Source: an uncultured Clostridium sp.
Lineage (GTDB): Bacteria; Bacillota; Clostridia; Lachnospirales; Lachnospiraceae
Direction: 5' to 3'
DNA: 64,000 nt
NCBI GenBank assembly: GCA_902496665.1
Contig: CABVBU010000006.1
Coordinates: 1-64,000 of the forward strand
In this document: piece after piece, positions 16,238-25,530 of the stretch
Layout of the letters: every line of letters starts with the position of its first letter
How positions within the stretch are numbered: the first letter of the stretch is position 1
Made by a program: the position numbers and the translations under genes
The notes under the pieces: generated by a model
What the model saw: the letters and a program-made list of their open reading frames with translations, nothing else
Database searches by the model: none
Told to the model about the DNA's origin: nothing

Positions 16238-17287
16238 TTAGTTAGCTGCTGCAGCTTTTGCTTCTTTGATCTTCTCTGTCAGCATCGGAACGATCTTGTT
16301 TAAGTCGCCTACGATACCGTAGTCAGCTACATCGAAGATCGGAGCAGACTCATCTTTGTTGATCGCAATGATGATGTCAGACTCTTCCATACCAGCTACG
16401 TGCTGGATCGCACCGGAAATACCGATTGCGAAGTATACGTGCGGACGAACAGTCTTACCAGTCTGTCCAACCTGGAGATCCTTCGGCTTCCAGCCGGAAT
16501 CTACAACTGCACGAGAGCAGCTTACGGTACCGCCAATAGCCTCAGCGAGGTCATCAAGAAGCTTGAAGTTCTCTGCGCTTCCAACTCCACGGCCACCGGA
16601 AACAAGGATCTTTGCATCCATGATATCAGCTACGTCGGATACTGCCTTAACGATCTCAAGAATCTCAACGTACTTGTTGTCCGGAGTGAAGCCCGGGTTA
16701 AACTCGATAACTTCTGCTTTTCTGCCAGCCTCACGGTCAAGCTTCTGCATAACGCCTGGACGTACTGTAGCCATCTGCGGACGGAATTCCGGGCAAGCGA
16801 TTGTAGCGATTGTGTTGCCGCCGAATGCCGGACGGGTCATAAGGAGCTGGTTATGTTTCTGCTCTTTACCCGGCATAGCAACAAGCGGGAAATCTCCGAT
16901 ATCAAGCTGTGTACAGTCAGCTGTAAGACCTGTATGGATACGTGCGCAAACACGCGGGCCAAGGTCACGGCCGATTGCTGTAGCACCGATTAAGAAGATG
17001 TCCGGTTTGAACTCGTTGATAACAGAAGTGATCGCATGAGTATACGGCTCAGTTCTGTAATCCTTTAATTCCGGATCATCAACAACGATAACTTTGTCTG
17101 CACCGTACTCGCCGAGCTCGTCTGCAAGACCTTTTACGTTGGAACCAACTAAAACTGCTGTTACAGTTGTTCCTAAATCCTTTGCCAGGTCTTTACCTTT
17201 TCCGATCAGCTCCAGAGCGATGCTGCTGATCTGATTGTCTACCTGCTGCGCAAAGACATATACACCCTTATATTCTGCTAAATTCAT
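16238..17287 (-). CDS. etfA: Electron-transfer flavoprotein alpha subunit
   Basis: 349 residues. The C-terminal FAD domain is clear: LVSGGRGVGSAENFKLL, then SRAVVDSGWKP, QVGQTGKTVRP, and GISGAIQHVAGM. With EtfB and butyryl-CoA dehydrogenase it forms the cytoplasmic electron-bifurcating complex in which NADH reduces crotonyl-CoA and ferredoxin. Last gene of the bcd-etfB-etfA group; 30 nt after etfB. ATG 17287 is preferred over GTG 17290. Confidence 0.96.
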   Translation of the reverse strand: MNLAEYKGVYVFAQQVDNQISSIALELIGKGKDLAKDLGTTVTAVLVGSNVKGLADELGEYGADKVIVVDDPELKDYRTEPYTHAITSVINEFKPDIFLIGATAIGRDLGPRVCARIHTGLTADCTQLDIGDFPLVAMPGKEQKHNQLLMTRPAFGGNTIATIACPEFRPQMATVRPGVMQKLDREAGRKAEVIEFNPGFTPDNKYVEILEIVKAVSDVADIMDAKILVSGGRGVGSAENFKLLDDLAEAIGGTVSCSRAVVDSGWKPKDLQVGQTGKTVRPHVYFAIGISGAIQHVAGMEESDIIIAINKDESAPIFDVADYGIVGDLNKIVPMLTEKIKEAKAAAAN

Positions 17288-17317
17288 CACTTTTCACCAC
17301 ACTTTTCTTTTATTAAA

Positions 17318-18103
17318 TTAAAGTACATGTTTCTCAGTAAGTTTCTCAACAATGTAATTTGCAGCTGCGGACGGGTCAAGGTTTGTCTCCTTAACGCCTG
17401 CACCCTTTCTTACCTTGTCAGAAGCCTTAGCGATCTGAGTCGGGGATCCCTTAAGACCAAGGTTGGAATCAAGAACATCCTTCAGATCATTTCTGCCCCA
17501 AACGGTGATATCCTTCTTGTATGCATCGAAGATTCCGCCCGGAGTCATGTAACGCGGCTCATTTAATTCAGAAAGTGCTGTAATTAAGCACGGCATTTTA
17601 GCCTTTAACATCATGTATCTATCATCAAACTGACGCTTAACGATTACAGAATCACCATCGATCTCGATACCCTCAGCATAGCTGATTACCGGAAGACCAA
17701 GATGCTCGGAGATCTGCGGACCTACCTGAGCTGTATCACCATCGATAGCCTGACGGCCTGTGATGATAAGGTCATAGTCAAGGTTTCTTAAAGCGCCTGC
17801 GATTGTCTGGGAAGTAGCCCATGTATCAGCACCGCCGAGAACACGGTCTGTAACAAGGATACCGTTGTCAGCGCCCATAGCCATAGCCTCACGAAGAACC
17901 TCTTCAGCCTTCGGAAGACCCATTGTAACTACTGTAACTTCTGCACCATACTGATCTTTTAAGCGAAGAGCTGCCTCCAGACCAGCTTTATCATCCGGGT
18001 TCATGATTGTGAGCATAGCTGCTCTGTCAAGTGTTCCATCCGGTTTGAACTTTACGCCGCCCTTAGTATCCGGCACCTGTTTTACACAAACAACGATTTT
18101 CAC
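17318..18103 (-). CDS. etfB: Electron-transfer flavoprotein beta subunit
   Basis: 261 residues, normal length. It begins MKIVVCVKQVPDTKG and has the EtfB signature region (LIITGRQAIDGDTAQVGPQISEHL, split here; about residues 111-134). In bifurcating Etf complexes this subunit binds the second FAD near NADH; the gene context with bcd and etfA supports that type. Lies 51 nt after bcd. Confidence 0.96.
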   Translation of the reverse strand: MKIVVCVKQVPDTKGGVKFKPDGTLDRAAMLTIMNPDDKAGLEAALRLKDQYGAEVTVVTMGLPKAEEVLREAMAMGADNGILVTDRVLGGADTWATSQTIAGALRNLDYDLIITGRQAIDGDTAQVGPQISEHLGLPVISYAEGIEIDGDSVIVKRQFDDRYMMLKAKMPCLITALSELNEPRYMTPGGIFDAYKKDITVWGRNDLKDVLDSNLGLKGSPTQIAKASDKVRKGAGVKETNLDPSAAANYIVEKLTEKHVL

Positions 18104-18154
18104 TGTATTTCACTCCTTATTTTCGTTTTTAGTTATGATTTTCCAGCTGTTAAA

Positions 18155-19306
18155 TTACTTTAACAGTGCGCCGGAGATAACCATTCTCTGAACTTCACTT
18201 GTTCCTTCGTAGATCTCGGTGATCTTAGCATCACGCATCATACGCTCTACGTCGTACTCTCTGATGTAACCATAACCACCATGGAGCTGAACAGCCTTTG
18301 TTGTTACTTCCATAGCAACCTCTGCTGCATACAGTTTAGCCATAGCTGCCTCTACAGAATAGGACTTCTGAGTAGCCTTAGCCATTGCTGCACGGTAAAC
18401 CATCATCTGAGCAGCTTTTACCTTTGTTGCCATATCAGCAAGCTGGAACTGTGTGTTCTGGAACTGACCGATTGTGCGGCCAAACTGCTTTCTCTCTTTT
18501 ACGTAAGCGATTGTTCTGTCAAGAGCGCCCTCTGCAAGACCAAGAGCCTGAGCAGCGATACCGATACGTCCGCCGTCAAGTGTATGCATAGCGATCTTGA
18601 AGCCCTCACCCTTCTTACCTAAAAGGTTGTCCTTCGGGATGCGGCAGTCTGTGAAAATAAGTTCATATGTTGCAGATCCACGGATACCCATCTTCTTCTC
18701 TTTTGTACCAAAAGTGAAGCCCGGTGTTCCTTTCTCTACGATAAACGCGGAGATCTCTTTCTGCATTTTGCCACGTTTCTCAACTGTGCCTGTAACAGCG
18801 ATAACGATGTATGTATCAGCATACTTACCGTTCGTGATGAAGCACTTGGAACCGTTTAATACCCACTCGTCGCCGTCTAAAACAGCTTTTGTCTGCTGAC
18901 CCTGAGCATCTGTACCAGCGCCCGGCTCAGTTAAACCGAATGCACCTAACTTCTCGCCCTTAGCAAGCGGAACCAGGAATTTCTGCTTCTGCTCTTCTGT
19001 ACCAAATGTCTGGATCGGATCCATGCAAAGGGATGTATGAGCGGAAACGATAACGCCTGTAGTACCGCAAACTTTGGAAAGCTCCTCAACGCACATAGCG
19101 TAAGTAAGCGGATCACAGCCCTGTCCACCGTACTCCTTCGGTACCGGAATACCAAGGAAACCGTTTTTAGCCATCTTCTCTACGGTTTCTACCGGGAATC
19201 TCTCTTCCTCGTCAACCTCCTGAGCAAGGGGTTTGACTTCCTTCTCGGCGAAATCATGGAACAGTGTTCTCGCCATCTCATGCTCTTTACCTAATGTAAA
19301 ATCCAT
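18155..19306 (-). CDS. bcd: Butyryl-CoA dehydrogenase (short-chain acyl-CoA dehydrogenase)
   Basis: 383 residues. Reduces crotonyl-CoA to butyryl-CoA with electrons from EtfAB. Motifs: AFGLTEPGAGTDA (flavin contact), FGRTIGQFQNTQFQLADM, HGGYGYIREY, and EIYEGTSEVQR, whose Glu (about residue 367) is the catalytic base of this family. GGAGG precedes the ATG. First gene of the second butyrate transcription unit: a terminator-like hairpin separates it from hbd and a Rex-like box lies about 150 nt upstream. Confidence 0.96.
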   Translation of the reverse strand: MDFTLGKEHEMARTLFHDFAEKEVKPLAQEVDEEERFPVETVEKMAKNGFLGIPVPKEYGGQGCDPLTYAMCVEELSKVCGTTGVIVSAHTSLCMDPIQTFGTEEQKQKFLVPLAKGEKLGAFGLTEPGAGTDAQGQQTKAVLDGDEWVLNGSKCFITNGKYADTYIVIAVTGTVEKRGKMQKEISAFIVEKGTPGFTFGTKEKKMGIRGSATYELIFTDCRIPKDNLLGKKGEGFKIAMHTLDGGRIGIAAQALGLAEGALDRTIAYVKERKQFGRTIGQFQNTQFQLADMATKVKAAQMMVYRAAMAKATQKSYSVEAAMAKLYAAEVAMEVTTKAVQLHGGYGYIREYDVERMMRDAKITEIYEGTSEVQRMVISGALLK

Positions 19307-19457
19307 GTTTTTAGTTCCTCCTTGTGAATTGTATCATGTATAACATGGGGAAATGTGGATGCTTCATTTTCCCGATGTACCTAATTAAATATCAGAAGCC
19401 TGGCCATCTGTGCGTCTTCACACAGTCTGTCCGTCATCTGACCATGCCTTTTAATTT

Positions 19458-19475
19458 TTGTGAAAAAATAAACAA
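19458..19475. promoter_or_regulatory. Rex-like operator upstream of bcd
   Basis: TTGTGAAAAAATAAACAA on the plus strand (TTGTTTATTTTTTCACAA on the minus). It differs from the Rex consensus TTGTTAAnnnnTTAACAA at only two positions. Rex represses NADH-consuming fermentation genes in clostridia when NADH/NAD+ is low, so the site fits bcd-etfBA. The rest of 19307-19550 is AT-rich leader. Confidence 0.65.
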
Positions 19476-19550
19476 TTTTGAGTAAAAATAAAAATATTTT
19501 TCACATCAGCAGAACTGCACCGGCAGATCTTTGCAGATGCTTTGCGCTAT

Positions 19551-19591
19551 AAAAGGCATGCTGCCTGACGGGATAAGATCACCGTCAGGCA
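19551..19591 (-). terminator. Terminator-like hairpin after hbd
   Basis: Minus strand TGCCTGACGG...CCGTCAGGCA, a perfect 10-bp stem, then GCATGCCTTTTATAG. The T run begins about 7 nt after the stem, so it may be a partial terminator separating thlA-crt-hbd from bcd-etfBA. Confidence 0.65.
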
Positions 19592-19607
19592 ACCCTTTGT
19601 TTTTTTA

Positions 19608-20447
19608 TTATTTGCTGTAATCGTAGAAGCCCTTGCCAGTCTTTCTTCCAAGAAGGCCGCCGCGAACCATCTTCTTAAGAAGCGGATGCGGACGATACTT
19701 CGGATCGCCTGTCTCTGTCTCAAGAACGTTCATGATCGCAAGAACAACATCAAGACCGATCAGATCACCGAGAGCTAACGGTCCCATCGGATGGTTAGCG
19801 CCAAGCTTCATAGCTGTATCGATACCTTCTACAGATGCAACGCCATCAGCGTAAATTCCGACTGCTTCGTTGACCATCGGAATAAGGATTCTGTTTACAA
19901 CGAAACCAGCAGCCTCTTCTACCTGCACTGGAGTCTTGCCGATCTCTTCAGAGATCTTCTTAACAGCTTCAACATCCTCCGGCTTTGTGTTTAAGCCAGC
20001 GATAACCTCAACCAGCTTCATAACCGGAGCCGGGTTGAAGAAGTGCATGCCGATTACATGTCTCTCAACAGCGCTGCCGATCTCTGTAATGGAAAGAGAG
20101 GAGGTGTTTGTTGCAAAGATACAGCTCGGTTTGCAGATCGCGTCGAGCTCTTTGAATGTCTGCTTCTTGATCTCCATGTTCTCGATCGCAGCCTCTACAA
20201 CGAGGTCACAGTCGCCGCAGATATCCTTCACACCAGTTGTGATCTTAGCAAGGATCTTGTCTGCATCTTCCTGAGTCATTTTGCCTTTTGCGATTCTCTT
20301 CTCGAATCCAGCGGCAATTTTCTTCTTTCCGTTCGCTGCAAATGTTTCATTGATGTCGCAGAGCATTACCTCATAGCCTTCTGTCTGTGCGAATGCCTGT
20401 GCAATACCGGAACCCATGGTTCCTGCGCCGATAATACCAACTTTCAT
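19608..20447 (-). CDS. hbd: 3-hydroxybutyryl-CoA dehydrogenase
   Basis: 279 residues. Reduces acetoacetyl-CoA to 3-hydroxybutyryl-CoA with NAD(P)H. The Rossmann motif GAGTMGSGIAQAFAQ starts at residue 7; the catalytic His is in GMHFFNPAPVMKLVEV (about residue 135), and the C-terminal dimer domain ends PLALGDLIGLD...GKGFYDYSK. Third gene of thlA-crt-hbd; 46 nt after crt. Confidence 0.96.
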   Translation of the reverse strand: MKVGIIGAGTMGSGIAQAFAQTEGYEVMLCDINETFAANGKKKIAAGFEKRIAKGKMTQEDADKILAKITTGVKDICGDCDLVVEAAIENMEIKKQTFKELDAICKPSCIFATNTSSLSITEIGSAVERHVIGMHFFNPAPVMKLVEVIAGLNTKPEDVEAVKKISEEIGKTPVQVEEAAGFVVNRILIPMVNEAVGIYADGVASVEGIDTAMKLGANHPMGPLALGDLIGLDVVLAIMNVLETETGDPKYRPHPLLKKMVRGGLLGRKTGKGFYDYSK

Positions 20448-20493
20448 GATTTTATCTCCTTATATATGCAACAATGTTATGTAATCTTATCGA

Positions 20494-21270
20494 TTAACGA
20501 TTTTTGAAGCCGTCCACTTTTCTCTTCTCGAGGAACGCCTTCATTCCTTCCTTCTGATCCTCAGTCTCAAAGCACTCGGAGAAATATTTTTCCTCGATGG
20601 AGATTGCGTGGTCAATGTCGGAAAGGTAACCATCTGTCAGGGACTCCTTGGAATTTCTGACAGCGATCGGTGCGTTGGAGGCGATCTTCTTTGCCAGCTT
20701 CATAACCGTCGGCATAAGCTCTTCCTTCGCACATACACCGTTTACAAGACCGATCCGGTATGCCTCGTCCGCTTTGATATTAACAGCGGCATATACCATT
20801 TCCTTTGCTTTTCCGGTTCCGATCAGTCTTGCGAGACGCTGGGTTCCGCCGAATCCCGGAGTAATGCCAAGACCAACCTCCGGCTGTCCGAACATAGCGT
20901 TTTCGGAGCAGTAACGGATATCACAGCTCATTGCAAGCTCATTTCCACCGCCAAGCGCAAAGCCGTTGACAGCAGCGATCGACGGGATCGGAAGTGTCTC
21001 CAACTTACGGAAAACATCGTTTCCTGCTTTACTGAATTCACGTGCTTCCTGTACAGTCATTGTGCTCATTGCAGCAATGTCCGCACCGGCAACAAAGGAT
21101 TTCTCACCTGCACCGGTCAAAACCAGCACTCTTGTTGTACCAAGATCGATGCTGTCAAGAACAGCATCAAGATCCTGGATAACCTCTGTATTTAACGCGT
21201 TTAATGCCTCCGGACGGTTGATGGTGATAACACCAACAAAACCGTCCTGATCATATTTTACAAAACCCAT
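20494..21270 (-). CDS. crt: Crotonase (3-hydroxybutyryl-CoA dehydratase)
   Basis: 258 residues of the enoyl-CoA hydratase family. Converts 3-hydroxybutyryl-CoA to crotonyl-CoA. The oxyanion-hole segments AGADIAAM and GFALGGGNELAMSCD, and both catalytic glutamates (in GGGNELAM and GQPEVGLG), are present. Lies 41 nt after thlA. Confidence 0.95.
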   Translation of the reverse strand: MGFVKYDQDGFVGVITINRPEALNALNTEVIQDLDAVLDSIDLGTTRVLVLTGAGEKSFVAGADIAAMSTMTVQEAREFSKAGNDVFRKLETLPIPSIAAVNGFALGGGNELAMSCDIRYCSENAMFGQPEVGLGITPGFGGTQRLARLIGTGKAKEMVYAAVNIKADEAYRIGLVNGVCAKEELMPTVMKLAKKIASNAPIAVRNSKESLTDGYLSDIDHAISIEEKYFSECFETEDQKEGMKAFLEKRKVDGFKNR

Positions 21271-21311
21271 ATCATCGTTCTCCTCAGATTTTGTCTATGT
21301 TCCAGATTAGA

Positions 21312-22496
21312 TTAGTCTCTCTCTACGATTGTAGCGCAGCCCATTCCGCCGCCGATGCAAAGAGTTGCAAGACCCTTCTTGGCATCTGCCTTCTCCATCT
21401 CATGAAGAAGTGTAACAAGGATACGGCATCCGGAAGCTCCTACCGGGTGTCCGAGAGCGATTGCGCCGCCGTTCGGGTTTAACTTGTTAAGGTCAAAGCC
21501 GAGTTCCTTACCTACTGCTACAGACTGTGCAGCGAATGCCTCGTTAGCCTCGATGATATCGAAGTCATTGATCTCCATGCCTGTTCTCTTAAGAACTTTT
21601 CTTGTAGCTGCAACCGGTCCGATACCCATGATCTTCGGATCTACGCCGCCGAGAGCACCGGCAACCCATGTAGCCATCGGCTTAACACCGAGTTCTTTAG
21701 CTTTCTCTTCGCTCATAACAACAACTGCTGCTGCGCCGTCGTTGATTCCTGAAGAGTTACCAGCTGTAACAAGTCCGCCGTCTTTCTTGAATGCCGGTTT
21801 TAACTTGCCGAGTGTCTCAACGGTTGTTCCGTGACGCGGACCTTCATCTGTATCTACGATAACTGTCTCTTTTTTCTTCTTAACTTCTACCGGAACGATC
21901 TCGTCCTTGAATGCGCCGGACTTCTGAGCTGCCTCTGCCTTCTGCTGGCTTACTGCAGCGAACTTGTCCAGTTCTTCTCTTGTAAGGCCCCACTGATCAC
22001 AGATGTTCTCAGCTGTGATACCCATGTGGTAGTTGTTGAATGCATCCCAGAGAGCATCGTTAACCATTGTATCAACTAATGTAGCATTGCCCATACGGTA
22101 TCCGTAACGGCCTTTCATCATAGCGTACGGAGCCATGGACATGTTCTCCATGCCGCCTGCTACAACGATATCAGCGTCACCGGAAAGGATCATCTCAGCT
22201 GCCATGTTAACAGCCTCAAGACCGGAACCGCATACTACGTTGATCGTAACAGCCGGAACCTCGATCGGGAGACCAGCTTTTAATGTAGCCTGACGAGCTA
22301 CGTTCTGTCCCTGACCAGCCTGGATTACACAACCCATGTAAACCTGATCAACAGCTTCCGGAGCTACACCTGCTCTCTTTAAAGCCTCTTTGATTACGAT
22401 TGCGCCAAGTTCCGGAGCCGGGACTGTACTTAATTCGCCACCCATTGTTCCGATTGCGGTACGGCATGCACCTGCCAGTACAATTTTCTTTGCCAT
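21312..22496 (-). CDS. thlA: Acetyl-CoA C-acetyltransferase (thiolase)
   Basis: 394 residues. Condenses two acetyl-CoA to acetoacetyl-CoA, the entry step to butyrate. Nucleophilic Cys89 in NVVCGSGLEAVN, His in GHPVGASGCRI and the second catalytic Cys in CIGGGMGCA are present. First gene of the thlA-crt-hbd unit, transcribed from the promoter at 22580-22608. Confidence 0.97.
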   Translation of the reverse strand: MAKKIVLAGACRTAIGTMGGELSTVPAPELGAIVIKEALKRAGVAPEAVDQVYMGCVIQAGQGQNVARQATLKAGLPIEVPAVTINVVCGSGLEAVNMAAEMILSGDADIVVAGGMENMSMAPYAMMKGRYGYRMGNATLVDTMVNDALWDAFNNYHMGITAENICDQWGLTREELDKFAAVSQQKAEAAQKSGAFKDEIVPVEVKKKKETVIVDTDEGPRHGTTVETLGKLKPAFKKDGGLVTAGNSSGINDGAAAVVVMSEEKAKELGVKPMATWVAGALGGVDPKIMGIGPVAATRKVLKRTGMEINDFDIIEANEAFAAQSVAVGKELGFDLNKLNPNGGAIALGHPVGASGCRILVTLLHEMEKADAKKGLATLCIGGGMGCATIVERD

Positions 22497-22579
22497 TTTC
22501 TTTTCCTCCTCATTATACCGCTGCCATGCTCTACACCATATATTTTTTCACGAGCAAGGCAGTATATTATGTATAACTA

Positions 22580-22655
22580 ATAATATCACCAAACCGTTTT
22601 TGTGTCAAATAATTCTCATAAGCTTTTTATATAATTTTTCTAAACAAATTAGAAA
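22580..22655 (-). promoter_or_regulatory. thlA promoter with upstream inverted repeat
   Basis: Minus strand TTGACA (22608-22603), a 17-bp spacer and TATTAT (22585-22580). About 30 bp upstream, TTTCTAA-ACAAA-TTAGAAA (22637-22655) is a perfect 7-bp inverted repeat and a candidate operator. It does not match the Rex consensus well. Confidence 0.75.
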
Positions 22656-22758
22656 GTTTCCTTACCCTTTCGTACAAAAGTTACTTTTTTGCTTCAGCGC
22701 GGTATTTTGGATCTTCGTCATGTTTTACGAACATTTATGAAGCTTTTTCCCGGAATTA

Positions 22759-22977
22759 TTGACCTTACACCCGGAAAATGTTAAAATAATCTCATAGTTT
22801 GTCCGTGCGGCGGTATCTATGGAAATAGTGCTGCAGGCCCGCCTGCATAAGCTCTTTTCGTATGTACCGGCATAGGGCGAATGCCCTGTGCTTCCTGTTT
22901 TCATATTAATATAAGCAGGAAGACAGCACGATATATTGCTACTATATTTTTATGGTTACAAAGAGAGGGTATTGAAA
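22759..22977 (+). promoter_or_regulatory. Promoter and structured leader of the CoA-transferase gene
   Basis: TTGACC (22759-22764), 17 bp, TAAAAT (22782-22787), then about 180 nt before the start codon. The leader holds several stem-loops: GCAGG-CCCG-CCTGC, AGGGC-GAAT-GCCCT and CTTCCTG...CAGGAAG. No T run follows them. I do not recognise a known riboswitch class. Confidence 0.6.
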
Positions 22978-24321
22978 ATGGATTTCAAACAGATGTATCA
23001 GGAAAAGCTGGTTTCCGCAGAGAAGGCAGCTTCCGTAATCAAATCCGGTGACTGGGTGGATTATGGCTGGACAACAGCGACACCGGTTGCTGTCGACAAG
23101 GCGATTGCGAAAAGACTTCCGGACTTAACAGACGTAAACTTCCGCGGCGGTATCTTAATGTGGGTGCCGGAGATCTTCAAGATCGAGAATCCGGCAGAGC
23201 ATATGACCTGGAACTCCTGGCATATGGGCGGTATCGAGAGAAAAGCGATCGCGCAGGGCTTCAGCTACTATGCACCGATCCGTTACTCCGAGCTTCCAAG
23301 ATATTACAGAGAATCCCAGACCAAGCCGGACGTAGCTGTATTCCAGGTTTCCCCGATGGACGAGCACGGTTTCTTCAACTTCGGACCGAACGCTTCCCAT
23401 ATGGCAGCTGTATGTGAGACTTCCAAGGTCGTTATCGTGGAAGTGAACGAGAATATGCCGGTATGCTTCGGCGGTACCGAAGAGGGCGTTCATATCTCCC
23501 ACGTTGACATGATCGTTGAAGGTGACAACCCGGCGATCGCTGAGATGGGCGGCGGAGCTGCCGCAACAGATGTTGACCAGGCAGTCGCAAAGCTGATCCT
23601 CGAAGAGATCCCGGACGGCGCATGCTTACAGCTCGGTATCGGCGGAATGCCGAACGCAGTTGGTGCCCTGATCGCACAGTCCGACTTAAAAGACCTCGGC
23701 GTTCACACAGAGATGTACGTCGACGCTTTCGTTGATATCGCAAAGGCCGGAAAGATCACAGGTGCAAGAAAGAATATTGACAAAGGCCGTCAGGTATACG
23801 CTTTCGGCGCAGGTACAAAGAAATTATACGACTACTTAAATAAGAACCCGGAGTGCATGTCCGCACCGGTAAACTACACAAACGATGTCCGCACGATCGC
23901 TGCTCTTGACAACTTCATGTCCATCAACAACGCGGTTGACCTCGACCTCTTTGGCCAGGTAAACGCTGAGTCCGCAGGAATCAAGCACATCAGCGGTGCA
24001 GGCGGACAGCTCGACTTCGTTCTCGGTGCATACCTTTCCAAGGGCGGAAAGAGCTTCATCTGCTGCTCTTCCACTTTCAAGAAGAAAGACGGCACCTTAG
24101 AGTCCAGAATCGTTCCGACACTGGCTCCTGGCTCCATCGTAACCGATACCCGTGCGAACATCCACTGGCTCGTAACTGAATACGGTAAAGTAAACTTAAA
24201 GGGTCTCTCCACATGGCAGAAGACCGAAGCTATCATTTCCGTAGCTCACCCGCAGTTCCGCGACCAGCTGATCGCAGAGGCTGAGAAGATGCATATCTGG
24301 AGAGCAAGCAACAAACGATAA
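22978..24321 (+). CDS. but: Butyryl-CoA:acetate CoA-transferase
   Basis: 447 residues from ATG 22978 (AGAGAGGG upstream). Moves CoA from butyryl-CoA to acetate, releasing butyrate and acetyl-CoA; the last step of the pathway in many gut butyrate producers. Motifs: GIGGMPNAVGALI, HTEMYVDAFVD, and QVNAESAGIKH..GAGGQLDF; the Glu in NAESAG is expected to form the glutamyl-CoA intermediate. It is divergent from thlA, so the whole route is in one locus. A 4-hydroxybutyrate CoA-transferase is the main alternative by family, but the neighbours favour butyrate. Confidence 0.9.
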   Translation: MDFKQMYQEKLVSAEKAASVIKSGDWVDYGWTTATPVAVDKAIAKRLPDLTDVNFRGGILMWVPEIFKIENPAEHMTWNSWHMGGIERKAIAQGFSYYAPIRYSELPRYYRESQTKPDVAVFQVSPMDEHGFFNFGPNASHMAAVCETSKVVIVEVNENMPVCFGGTEEGVHISHVDMIVEGDNPAIAEMGGGAAATDVDQAVAKLILEEIPDGACLQLGIGGMPNAVGALIAQSDLKDLGVHTEMYVDAFVDIAKAGKITGARKNIDKGRQVYAFGAGTKKLYDYLNKNPECMSAPVNYTNDVRTIAALDNFMSINNAVDLDLFGQVNAESAGIKHISGAGGQLDFVLGAYLSKGGKSFICCSSTFKKKDGTLESRIVPTLAPGSIVTDTRANIHWLVTEYGKVNLKGLSTWQKTEAIISVAHPQFRDQLIAEAEKMHIWRASNKR

Positions 24322-24333
24322 TCGAATCATGCG

Positions 24334-24372
24334 ACAGGGGCTGTCATTGACAGCCCCTGTTTTAACTTTTTT
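24334..24372 (+). terminator. Terminator of the CoA-transferase gene
   Basis: ACAGGGGCTGTC-ATT-GACAGCCCCTGT, a 12-bp stem, then TTTAACTTTTTT. Lies between the convergent but and LysR genes. Confidence 0.88.
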
Positions 24373-24375
24373 CCA

Positions 24376-25281
24376 TTAAACATTCAAAATTGGATTCATA
24401 AGCGTAATTCCGCTCTCCTTGGCAAGCTTCTGTCTGCAGATCTCAAGAAGAGGTTCCTGGTACGGAGATTTATCCTCCGCCCGGTACAGATAATAGATCG
24501 TCCGGTTCGGCGGTTCCACATCAAGCTCGTGGATGGCGGCCGGAGTGGTCCTTAAGATGCTCTTTGCAACGGAGACCGGAAGGAATGCCCAGTTATCTCC
24601 ATTCTGGGTGAAGTACTGTAAAAATCCCATCTCATCCAGAAAAACACTCGGCACCGCCGCGCTTCCGAAGTAATAATTGTGCCAGGAATCAAAGTTTTGA
24701 TCCCACTGGGTGCGGATCTCCCGACGGGGATCCAGCTCAGAGATCCTGATATTGTGGGGAAGATTTAGTTCCTTTCCGACTACAAGGCAGAGCTTCTCCT
24801 TAAACAGGATTTCTGTCTTTACCTGGGACGAGTACATGGGGTCTGTGATAAAAGCGATATCCACGGTCTTATTGTTCACATAGTTGTAGGCATCGCTGGA
24901 ATGCAGTGTCGTCACATGAAGACTGCATTCCGGGGTATCCTTCATAAATTCCTGGAATACATTCGGCAGCATGAAGGCGAGAAGACTTCCCACACTGGCT
25001 ACATAAAAGCTTTTCTCGTTTCCCAGAAGAACCTCCTCCTTGGTCTCATTCCAGAGCGCCTGCCAGCGATGGGCGATTCCGACGAAAGCACGTCCCTGTC
25101 TCGTAAGTTCCACATGGCGGACACCCTTATTTCGAATAAACAGGGAATATCCAAGTTCCTCCTCCAGCGCCCGGATCCTTCGACCCAGAGCCGGCTGTGT
25201 GATATATAATTTCTCTGCCGCAGCGGAAAAGCTTCCGCACTGGGCGATCTTTAAAAATGCCTCGATCTCCAGAAATGTCAT
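24376..25281 (-). CDS. LysR-type regulator
   Basis: 301 residues. N-terminal HTH: FLKIAQCGSFSAAAEKLYITQPALGRRI, split across helices at about residues 8-35, followed by a substrate-binding-like effector domain. It resembles the LysR protein at 36156 (both have SAAAE...LFITQPA type HTH and an effector domain with SSDAYNYV/SSDIYGYV), so the two are paralogues. Convergent with but, and 614 nt downstream of gltS on the same strand; its target is unclear. Confidence 0.88.
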   Translation of the reverse strand: MTFLEIEAFLKIAQCGSFSAAAEKLYITQPALGRRIRALEEELGYSLFIRNKGVRHVELTRQGRAFVGIAHRWQALWNETKEEVLLGNEKSFYVASVGSLLAFMLPNVFQEFMKDTPECSLHVTTLHSSDAYNYVNNKTVDIAFITDPMYSSQVKTEILFKEKLCLVVGKELNLPHNIRISELDPRREIRTQWDQNFDSWHNYYFGSAAVPSVFLDEMGFLQYFTQNGDNWAFLPVSVAKSILRTTPAAIHELDVEPPNRTIYYLYRAEDKSPYQEPLLEICRQKLAKESGITLMNPILNV

Positions 25282-25488
25282 GAACAGTGTCCCTTCTTCT
25301 ATATTTTATGTAGTTTCAACCTTGTTATAATGTTAATGTTTATTTACATAATATCAAAGCAATAAACATTTTACAATTATATTTTGATATATTATGCTTT
25401 AGCCATAGACAAAACGTAACCAATATACATCCAGAAAGTTGCGAGCTGCCTGATCCATTCAGACCTCACGGAATCAGACCTGAATTCC

Positions 25489-25530
25489 ATGGAATGCATC
25501 ACATGCAATAACGCAGACGGTGCATTCCAT
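25489..25530. repeat. Inverted repeat
   Basis: ATGGAATGCA (25489-25498) and TGCATTCCAT (25521-25530), perfect 10-bp arms, 22-nt spacer, overlapped by TTCCATGGAA. It lies in the AT-rich 25282-25680 region upstream of the LysR gene, where no gene is seen. Confidence 0.5.

Noticed and set aside
16356..17039. 227-residue plus-strand ORF
   Set aside because: Antisense to etfA, Ser/Thr/Pro-rich shadow without a recognisable domain.
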